A DNA stretch of 64,000 nt, from positions 310,001 through 374,000 of the forward strand of contig JABSSW010000024.1 in NCBI GenBank assembly GCA_018902385.1, given 5' to 3'. Below, piece by piece: positions 56,064-64,000 of the stretch; positions within the stretch are counted from its first letter, which is position 1; every line of letters starts with the position of its first letter. Position numbers and translations under genes: made by a program. Source of the stretch: Physcia stellaris. Lineage: Eukaryota; Ascomycota; Lecanoromycetes; Caliciales; Physciaceae. The notes beneath the pieces were generated by a model that was not told the DNA's origin, searched no databases, and saw only the letters and a program-made list of their open reading frames with translations.

Positions 56064-58963
56064 GGCGTACCGATTTTTGAGATTTGTGGCTGGCTTGACA
56101 GGGCTGGCACTCGTCTTCGATCGATGTTTGGTTATGTGTCGACTTGGGCCCTGCATGTGTGTATTCGGCAGTGGAGTTTAAGGTTTATGAGATGCTGAAA
56201 AAACTTCTTGGCTGATTCACTATCGACTGACAATTTGGCCCTCACTGAGTCATTGGACGTGGATGTGAAAGGTCCGAATACAATCGAAGACGACTTCCTT
56301 CAGTGAGATTTTTTAAACTTCACTGCCCTTGAACATCCATCGTTCGACAACACCCCACACGACGTTTCAGTTCACAACATTACCCCCAAATCTGCAAGAC
56401 AAGTGGATCTGACCATATGTCCGGATGCATCTGAGCATCTTGATCGATATTCTCAGCGGCTGAAAAGCTTCAGCTAAGGAGGCTGTATTTTCTCGCCTCA
56501 TCTTGCCCCCTGAGCGGCGAAAATTGCTAGCTTGCCAAGATCTCTCCTCACCCTGCAAGCATCATCTTCTCTCTGCATTCTCTCCGTAGAGTATCAACAA
56601 TTGTACGCCAATGGTGAGTTTTTATACTTCTCGTTCTCGTTGCTTCGCAGAAAGTATGTTCAGTCTTCTGTCCATTTTCAGAACAAATCAAAAGACCCTT
56701 TCGTAATTATTCGATGACAATAGACCCGAGGAAGTGCCGCCAGCGTGCTGGAAATATCAACTGACTATCGTCATAGTCTGAATAATAGGAAGGCAACATC
56801 TACCACCTTTTTGTCGTCTTTTCTATTGGTCATGATATGAGCGTAGTGATAGCTGCAGATCAGTAAGTGCATTGGCTGTTTGCAACCCCACCTAGTCTCC
56901 CGTTCGTTGCTCGCAGAGGCAGGAAATTACTCCCTCATAGTTTTGCACGGAATTGCCAACGAGTACCTATGGCAACACTCGCCTTGCCCTTATTCATGTA
57001 TCACGTTCCTTCGGTAAAGTCTATGACCAAAGAATGGCTGGTCGTTAAACAGATCTTCTTCAGAGTGTTGCCATTCGCTGGTAATGTTCCGGAGAGACCA
57101 TCTGCCGAGAAGGTTGCCAACGGCAGATCGGCTTCTAGCGAAGGATGATGGGCGATCACTTCCATCACACCCGGAGGTTGTATTTCACCACTAACTCGCG
57201 AGCCTGCAAGCTCAAGCAGCTTGCGAATGATGCAGCGGGCGGAGCACTATATCAGGAAGTGATCGCTCCATGCTGGCTGCTCAGTTGTGGGTTAAAGACA
57301 GTAGCGTGCATCACTCGAGCCTTCAAAGGCTGATAGCTCCTTTGTATTTGTGCTTGACCAAGTTTGCTACTTCCTCAATCGTCTACGAAGACTTGGATTG
57401 ACTCTGTGTGCACAGACACTGCCGGGATTATCAATGAGCACGGACAGCACATTGGTTGGTATCGCCGCCATTACGTTTGATTTAGCTGAGAGTCCTATTC
57501 TGTCGCTCTCTCGGCCACATCCAGCATGACGTACGGCAGCAATCTGCGATGTGGTCCCGTACGAACCCTTGATCCGGTATTCCGAACCCCAATCCCGCGT
57601 CAGCATCTCTTCGGTAAAATCGAAAGCGAGGTAGCACGAGGCGTAGATTTAGTAAGCTGAGCTCGCGATGGATTGTCAGCTCAAGGGTTGAAAAGGTAGC
57701 GTGTTTGACGGAAGGCGAGACCCGTCTCGAACCAATTGACGGATGGGAGTGTTTAGTGACATGCAGGACAAAGTCAGTTGGACTCGTCGCTCTGACATAC
57801 ATGACTATTCAGAAGTAGGGTCAGACTAAAGGGTGTTCAGTCGAACTTCGCCTTGAAGTTGCATTCAAGGAAGGTAAAGTACCAGAGTAGCAGGTCCTTA
57901 GTGAAGTGCTCTTAGGGCTTGGGCTGAGTAGTTCGAGTCTTGGCATGAGGGGTCCTGGGACAGCTCGCTCACGTTGCTTGTCACCGCCTTCCTGCTGCTT
58001 GAGGGCGTCGTCCCAACTCTGGAGCGCTGTTGATCTACCAAAGGTGCCCAAAGTACACTGCTTGGTGCGCAACGGCGAGCATTCATTCCTTCAGTCTCAC
58101 CATCCGTGTTACACCAATTCCTGTTGCTCATCCACCACTGCTCCGTCCGTTGTCTCTCAGTCCTATCCCTACGCGCATTCCCAAGCGAGATAGATCCTTC
58201 TGCCTCTTGGTGGGTCTGCTGTTGTTGTCTTGCCGTTGTGCTAACCTTCTCGCCTTTGGGACCACGTCTGTCCTTCCTGCAGAAACGATCCCATCTGTAT
58301 GCAAGCTGCACTTTACACCCTGTAAGGCGACCCGTTGAAATGCTAGCCTAGCTCTTCCCTACCGCTCATACATGACACGCCGGGTTCTATGAAGAAGCTT
58401 GCAGTGCCCGCAGACCATACCATTCTCTTTAAATCGTGTGGATCCCGTTGTGTTGTTGCCGCATCGTAAGTAAGCTTGAATTGTCCCCGTATCGGTGGTG
58501 GGAGGTCGGCTGGCACACCGTACTGTAAGACAACCTGCGGTTCGGGAAGAACAGAGTAAAGAAGCGAAGGAAGCCAGCAAGGAAGCTTCGAGGCGTAGGG
58601 CTGACACCCCCAAATCACGACTTGCCCGCATTGGGATCCGCCCCGCCGTCCTCGCTTTTTTCGTGGTGGACTCGATCTTTGGCTTTGGGACGCTTCCTTC
58701 AACTGTGTATGCTATCTTTTGCTTGTTTCCAACATTTTGCTTTGCATTTGCGGGTTTCCAATGGTTACGACGTTCTTTGATTTGGGTATTTCTGGTTATT
58801 TCATCTTATTTCCCCAATTCTTACTTTCGGCGCTGCCGAGTGGTAGATTCTGTTTTCTATTCGCGCCCCTTGCCACCGCCGGCGTTTCTTTGCAGCATTT
58901 CAGCGCATTTACGACGTACTACGAATTTTGATTTCAGCTTGTGGCAAGCCTGCCCTCTCCAAA
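56064..58963. other. Long intergenic region, no supported gene
   Basis: 2.9 kb between the YVH1 and C2H2-regulator starts, two genes transcribed away from each other. ORFs on both strands are short and overlap. The last kilobase is probably promoter and leader of the regulator, as long leaders are common for fungal regulators; that is inference. Confidence 0.5.
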
Positions 58964-61602
58964 ATGGATATCCCACGCGTCACCTCGCCCCCTTCGATAC
59001 ACCTCAACGACTTCCACAGTATGAACGGGCCGAATCGTTCGTCAAGTCGATCAATCGCAAACCCATTCAACAGAGCGCAGCGTTCAATGGATATACCAAA
59101 CTCGCCAGCTGAGCATTACGTTCCACCTCCGTTGCCTCCGCCGAGATATATAGAAGAGGTCGCCGCTGGCGGCGATCAAGGGATACAATGGAGGAACAGT
59201 TTCAATAGTGCCAGTATCGAGAGTGGTGGATCTGTCAGTTCACGGTCGAGCTTACGTGGGAATTGGGATCAAAAAATGGCAGGAGGAGTGGGCACTCGCA
59301 GGCCCGACTATGCCCGGCGCACTCGTTTAGCTTCTAGTCTACACTCACAGCCTGAGGCGGATACGAAATACGATTACTTTGGACACGTGGACGAGGGGTA
59401 TCATAGCCTGTCAGGCTCGAGCCTGATCAATCAGTCAGTACCAAACCTCTTTTCTTGGGGTTGCGACCTCTCACCTGCTGAGCAACAGCAAACGCGGTGC
59501 GATGGAACATCCGCCTTCTCCTGATCCACTGTGGGCCTCCACGCTCCTTTACGCCGTGCACAATGCATTCCACCCATCTGCTCATGGACCTGATCGCAGC
59601 TAACCATTGCGTTTCTGTAGATTACACAGCGAACGCCATTTAGGACAACGGCATATTGAGAGCTCTTCCCAGGCATACGACAATAAACTCCTTTCGAAAA
59701 TCGGTAAGCCGAAAACACCTCCTCACGGCTCGGCATCCAGCAGCTTTGATGCAGCATCGCCTACATCGAGCTTGTCCTTTTATCCAAATGGCAGACAGCC
59801 GCATCCGCTCAAGTCTCTCTCAATATCGGAGGGTATGAAAGGCGCACCGGTAAATTCGCCTTTCAAGCCAGGCTCCCCGTTCAGCAGTCAGGGTGGAAGT
59901 CCGCGATCGAGAGCCATCTCACCAAGCTTGATATCGTCGGCGGCGAGCGCCAAGAGCTACATGGACATCCGGAGTCCAACGTGGGATAGCAGCATTCCAC
60001 CGTCAGCGGTAGAGCGACAGCCTCATCAGCAGCGGCATTACTCATCCCCGAACATACCGAGGCAGGTCCGATCACGTTGTTCTGGGAGCGGATCGGTATT
60101 CTCCAATTACGATGAGTCAGCAGGAAGCTCAATTAAAAGCGAGCGGGAAGGGCCGCATATGATTCGCCCGATTAAGCGAGCTAGTCAGGACCAATCAATA
60201 TTTTCGGAACCTGACTCGGCGGAATTCTCAATGGAAGACACTGGAGCAAGCAACACCACCGCTTTGCGACAACTCCATCTTGAAGACCCAACTCCGCCTG
60301 CAAGCTTCGAAACCTCGCCCCACCACTACTTCTTGCAAGATTCAAAGTCCTCAGGCATGAAGAGGGGCGCGTCATCGCCGCCGCCCGAGGCGTCGCGAGG
60401 TGACAAGGTACCAACCCATTCGGTGGGGGGCAGTAACGATCCCTACCAGCGCAACCTCTCTTCACACCTTACCACAAACAACCGCTATGCACAGCCTCAC
60501 GGCTCAGTCTCTTCCACATCTTCTCAAGGCCTCCATAACGGGTCGTACGCCTCGTCCGCTGCGTTATCGGCCGGCAACAGCAGCATCACCAGCATCTCTT
60601 CCCATGAGCGACTTTCGCCGCGAGGTCTTTCTCCATCATCAGAACACCCTCAGAACATCAAAAACGAAGGCCCTTACTATAATCAACAACCAATGAACCC
60701 CTCTCCTCAAGAAACATTCCCGCATATCCACCAACGAACGCCATCCGATCCCCAATCCGCCGCAGCTATCGCACGGAAGATGTCGAGTGATCCGCCAGCC
60801 CAGCGAAAGCCTAGCGCACCTAGCTTGCAAGCTCATGTCCATATCTGTGGCTGCTGTCCCAAGAAGCCGAAGAAGTTCGATACTCTGGAGGAGCTGAGGT
60901 AAGCTTGTTGTGCCCATTCCCATTGATCTGACTAATTCCAAGCCATAGGATCCACCAATCCGAGAAGCAATACTCCTGTCAGTACTGCACCAACAAATTC
61001 AAGAACAAGAATGAGGCAGAACGACATCAAAATTCTCTTCACCTCCGCAAGTACTCCTGGTCTTGTGCAACTCTGGCGAACAACTACGAACGAGCATTCC
61101 ACCCCTCAACAGCCATCCTCTCAAACAACCCGAATAACCCTAATAACCAGCTCGGTCCCTCGAATTCGATAATCGCCGATGCAGACATCTGTGGCTACTG
61201 CGGTGCTGAATTCGAGAATCTTCCCAGCCCGACTGGGAAGCCCGCGGGCGCCATCTTACCGAGGTGCACAAATTCGGCGAATGCAATCAATCCAAGAAAT
61301 TCTTCCGCGCCGATCATTTCCGGCAACATTTAAAACATAGCCATGCAGGTACAAGCGGGAAGTGGACCAACATGCTGGAAGGGGCGTGTATGAAAGAGGA
61401 GCCCCCTATAATGAGTCAAGAAGCAATGATGGGAGGACAACATTTGCAAGCTCAAGCCATGGGGATGCCGGTACCTCAGGGAGCGCCTATCGCTAATATG
61501 AGTGCTATGCAGCATATGCAGGCTATGGCGTCGCGCGGGATGCAACCTATGCCTGGCGGCATGCGGGAGGGCCGTATCCACGAGATGCATGAGGGGCTAT
61601 GA
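58964..61602 (+). CDS. C2H2-type transcription factor, with apparent frameshift
   Basis: Starts MDIPRVTSPPSIHLNDFHSM. The first ~600 residues are Ser/Pro-rich and disordered. Introns are about 59437-59621 and 60903-60949 (joining FDTLEELR to IHQSEKQYSC). The C-terminal part is conserved: CQYCTNKFKNKNEAERHQNSLH (C2H2 finger), ICGYCGAEF, then HLTEVHKFGECNQSKKFFRADHFRQHLKHSHAG. The frame breaks between ICGYCGAEFENLP and the HLTEVHKF part. Adding one C to the CCC at 61223-61225 would give a continuous reading (LPQPDWEARGRHLTEVH), which matches the usual spacing of this family. As printed, translation would stop soon after 61240 and lose the last finger. The tail is Met/Gln-rich. Target genes are unknown. 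Confidence 0.82.
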
Positions 61603-63457
61603 CACTTGCGAGGCTTATCTAGGGGCATACGTACCGAAATTATTCGTTGGAAGCTTGACTTGCTCGTGCGAATCGGTCATTACGGCCGCGAAGGCGTGGG
61701 AAAATTCACTAATTGGGCGAAATCACTTCCGAAGCTATACGAAATCTCGTAATCCGGTTGGCTACCGAACCTGTCCTCGCCACCCTGTGGGACCGTTTTT
61801 AGTGTTGGCCACCTGTGTGCAAAGCGACCGCATCTGCATTTTTGTAATTTCTAAAAAGGGACACTGATGCTGCTGACAGGCGGGCATATGTGTGTTCCTA
61901 TTGTACGGCTATCATGATGATTGACGCTTACGAAAAGGCGTTCTTGTGCTTTGCTTTCAGGGCAAGGGGCACCCAATTTGCCACCCGGGGACTAGAGCGA
62001 TATCCATGTCTCGCAGAATGTTTTCTTGGATTCGCATCCTGCCTGCCCAACTCCATTCTAAGTTGTGCAGAGAATGTACGCAAGTAAACGCCGTGAAAGG
62101 TTCTTCGTGAGATTGCATTACGTTGCTAATGCATCGACGCAAATCCACTTCCTTCTTGCTATCTACATCAAAGCCAAAGTAAAAATCCATCCGCTGCCAA
62201 CTGTAACTGTAGAGATTCTACTTCTTAGCCCGTTAGGAAATGGAGTGCAGTCGCCGCCAGCATGCAGAATTCGTCCTTCCATTCTCCGGAACTCCCCTCT
62301 CATAAAAATGTATTCCTTCAACACCCGTCGCCACTCGAATCTCCACGTAGCATAGTTCTATCCAAGTCTCAAATCTCAAGCCTCCAGGCCAAATCTCAAG
62401 ACTCTCTATTCTCACTCGGGATCCAGAAGACCTATCGCTCCCTCTCCTTCTCCTTCTCCTTCCTCTTCTCCTTCCCCTCCTCCTCCTCCATTCCTTCTCC
62501 CCATTCTCGCCTTCGACTCCATCCCCTATCCACTCACCATCTCCATATCTCCGAAAAGAAACCAAAGGCCCAAAAAGGTACGTAAATCAAAAGAAGCAGT
62601 AGCCCCATCAACACAATTTCACAAAGACAAAACCATAAACATCCGCCCTTTCTTCCGCTCTGGTTTCCGGATATCCCCATCCCCATCCCCATCCCCATCC
62701 CCATCCCCATCCCCATCCCCATCCCCATCCCCATCCCCATCCCCACCCTCGCCACTCCCCACACTACACCATAACTTCAACCACCCCCTCCCCTGAAGCA
62801 TCGTGCTCGTATGCTTAGAATACGTTCCCTCCCCTCCCCTCCCCCTACCCCTAGCCCTAGTCTATATCTCACATCGCATGTTCCACTTGCTCGGAAAGCG
62901 CGGGGGTCGGCGCTGGGATTGGTGCTTGGTTCTACGATAGGGGGAGAGGAGAGGGGAGGAGAGGGGATGATGGGGGGATGTAGAGAGAGGTAGGGAATGA
63001 AGGGGAAGAGGGGGATGGGGAGCGGGAGAGGCAGGGCAGGGAAGGGAAAGGTGGGGAGAGGAAATATATCTGGGGCTAAAACTGAGAGCCTATCTAGTCT
63101 TGGGATCGATTGCATATCTAATACGCTAGAGATTCATAAAAAGATAAGGTAATATCCCTTTTTTTGTTTCGCTGGGGGCGGGGAGATGGGGGATTGATTG
63201 GATCTGTAGTTGGGTTCGGAGAGGGAGCTTGAGTGATGACAAGTACATTGCTGAACGTGAAGGGGCTTCGAACATGTGGAATGGGTAAGAGTATTCTCCC
63301 AAGGGCGGAGGAATCTCCTGGGGGTCCGGGGAAGTAGAAACCGTCTGAGAAATGCGCAAGAAGAGAAGAGAAGAGAAGAGATAAAAGCTCGGACACACGT
63401 ACTCATCCGCCAATCATCAGGTATCAATTCCCAAGAGGTAAGCCTCTATAATGGATG
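61603..63457. repeat. Intergenic region with CCCCAT hexanucleotide array and purine/pyrimidine tracts
   Basis: No gene is supported. About 12 perfect CCCCAT units run from about 62675 to 62745. Around them lie CT-rich (62440-62510) and G/A-rich (62940-63060) tracts, and GAAGA repeats at 63358-63380. ORFs here encode only repeat translations (GMGMGM, GDGDGD). Confidence 0.75.
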
Positions 63458-64000
63458 CTATGCCTCCTTCCCACCAGCCACCATCCTCGCAGTCCTAATA
63501 ATCCCCTCCTCAATCCGAAAATCACCCGCATACGGCTCAAACGCATCCACCATTCTCCCCAACCCCTCTCGAAGCTTAATGCACACCAGATCCACATCTT
63601 CGCTGCCCCTCGCGCCTTCTGCATCCGTCCAATGCGGCTGCATCCCCTCCACGAACCTTTGCAGGGCATCGAGCACGAGGATATAAGTCTTCATGATCCC
63701 CCCAACATCATACGCAACCTTGCCGTAGGGATCCTCCTTCAAACTCGCCACAGCGAGCACGCTCAGCGCTTCAATCGCATTGACAATGACGAAGACATCG
63801 CTGTATCCACTGTCAGTACCAAAAGCAACGGCGTTGACGCGATCGGCGAAGCGTTGCCGGAACGGGTAGCCGAAAGGGGAGCGGATGAAGGCGAGAAGGT
63901 AGGTATTGGCTTTTTCTTTCAGGCTTGCAGGACTGAGGTTTTGTTGCGAGCCGGGAGCTTGGGTGAGTAGTTTCTGGCCTGCTGCGTTGCTGAGCTGTTT
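63458..64000 (-). CDS. NDC1: Nucleoporin NDC1-like, C-terminal part (5' end outside the window)
   Basis: An uninterrupted minus-strand frame from the window edge to the stop at 63458-63460. It reads LSNAAGQKLLTQAPGSQQNLSPASLKEKANTYLLAFIRSPFGYPFRQRF, then VFVIVNAIEALSVLAVASLKEDPYGKVAYDVGGIMKTYILVLDALQRFVEG and ends RMVAGGKEA. The short helices around EALSVLAVASLKEDPYG fit the conserved C-terminal region of fungal Ndc1, a membrane nucleoporin that anchors nuclear pores and spindle pole bodies in the nuclear envelope. The transmembrane half is not in the window, so the call rests on the C-terminal pattern. Confidence 0.75.
   Translation of the reverse strand, partial: KQLSNAAGQKLLTQAPGSQQNLSPASLKEKANTYLLAFIRSPFGYPFRQRFADRVNAVAFGTDSGYSDVFVIVNAIEALSVLAVASLKEDPYGKVAYDVGGIMKTYILVLDALQRFVEGMQPHWTDAEGARGSEDVDLVCIKLREGLGRMVDAFEPYAGDFRIEEGIIRTARMVAGGKEA

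Noticed and set aside
62534-62801. ORFs reading GMGMGM and GDGDGD
   Set aside because: Translations of the CCCCAT array.

Overview
The window looks like nuclear DNA of a filamentous ascomycete (Pezizomycotina). Genes are intron-poor, with 40-60 bp GT...AG introns, and the recognisable families are fungal: YVH1 phosphatase, POF1-like adenylyltransferase, VFA1/DUF1742, a NACHT-ankyrin NLR, a TCP11/SOK1 protein, a large fungal 2OG-Fe(II) protein, a C2H2 regulator and NDC1. GC-balanced gene-bearing DNA is interrupted by two strongly AT-rich islands, about 6.17-14.68 kb and 29.07-36.14 kb, made of inactivated transposable elements.

Layout. 1.6-3.2 kb holds an aspartic-protease-like gene (+). 4.3-5.85 kb holds an FMN alpha-hydroxy-acid oxidoreductase (-). 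6.09-14.69 kb is a complete but dead Ty3/Gypsy element with 223 bp LTRs, GGAAA target duplications, a tandem hairpin leader, and gag-PR-RT-RNaseH-integrase remnants. 15.0-17.8 kb is a TCP11-domain gene (-). 18.6-19.76 kb encodes a Ser/Thr-rich secreted protein (-). 21.3-23.4 kb encodes an unrecognised acidic protein (+). 24.87-28.55 kb is a four-exon NACHT-ankyrin NLR (+). 29.45-32.18 kb is a dead MULE DNA transposon with 90 bp TIRs and a 9 bp target duplication. 32.63-36.04 kb is a segment bounded by 199 bp direct repeats and containing a C2H2-finger ORF. 37.1-38.8 kb is an F-box gene (-). 39.3-39.8 kb is a small secreted protein (-). 41.97-45.27 kb is a 2OG-Fe(II) oxygenase-type gene (-). 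Two small genes lie at 47.5-48.7 kb. From 50.6 kb come VFA1 (-), an acyl-CoA thioesterase (-), a POF1-like gene (+), YVH1 (-), a C2H2 regulator (+) and the C-terminal part of NDC1 (-).

Main discovery candidate. Both islands have undergone RIP-like C-to-T hypermutation in an unusual context. GG and CC dinucleotides are almost absent (none seen by eye in 9661-10200 or 33001-33840), while CpG, CpA and TpG remain common. Alignment of the two LTRs gives 23 differences, all C/T or G/A, and all at CpC or CpT sites or their complements. None is at CpA or CpG. The MULE TIRs show the same context. As a result the element reading frames have lost Gly, Pro and Trp: TGG became TGA, CCN became TCN and GGN became GAN. 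Classical RIP targets CpA, so indices built on CpA/TpA would largely miss this process.

Two conserved genes (YVH1 and the C2H2 regulator) each need a one-base change in a short homopolymer to restore a family-consistent reading frame. This may reflect sequence errors rather than biology.
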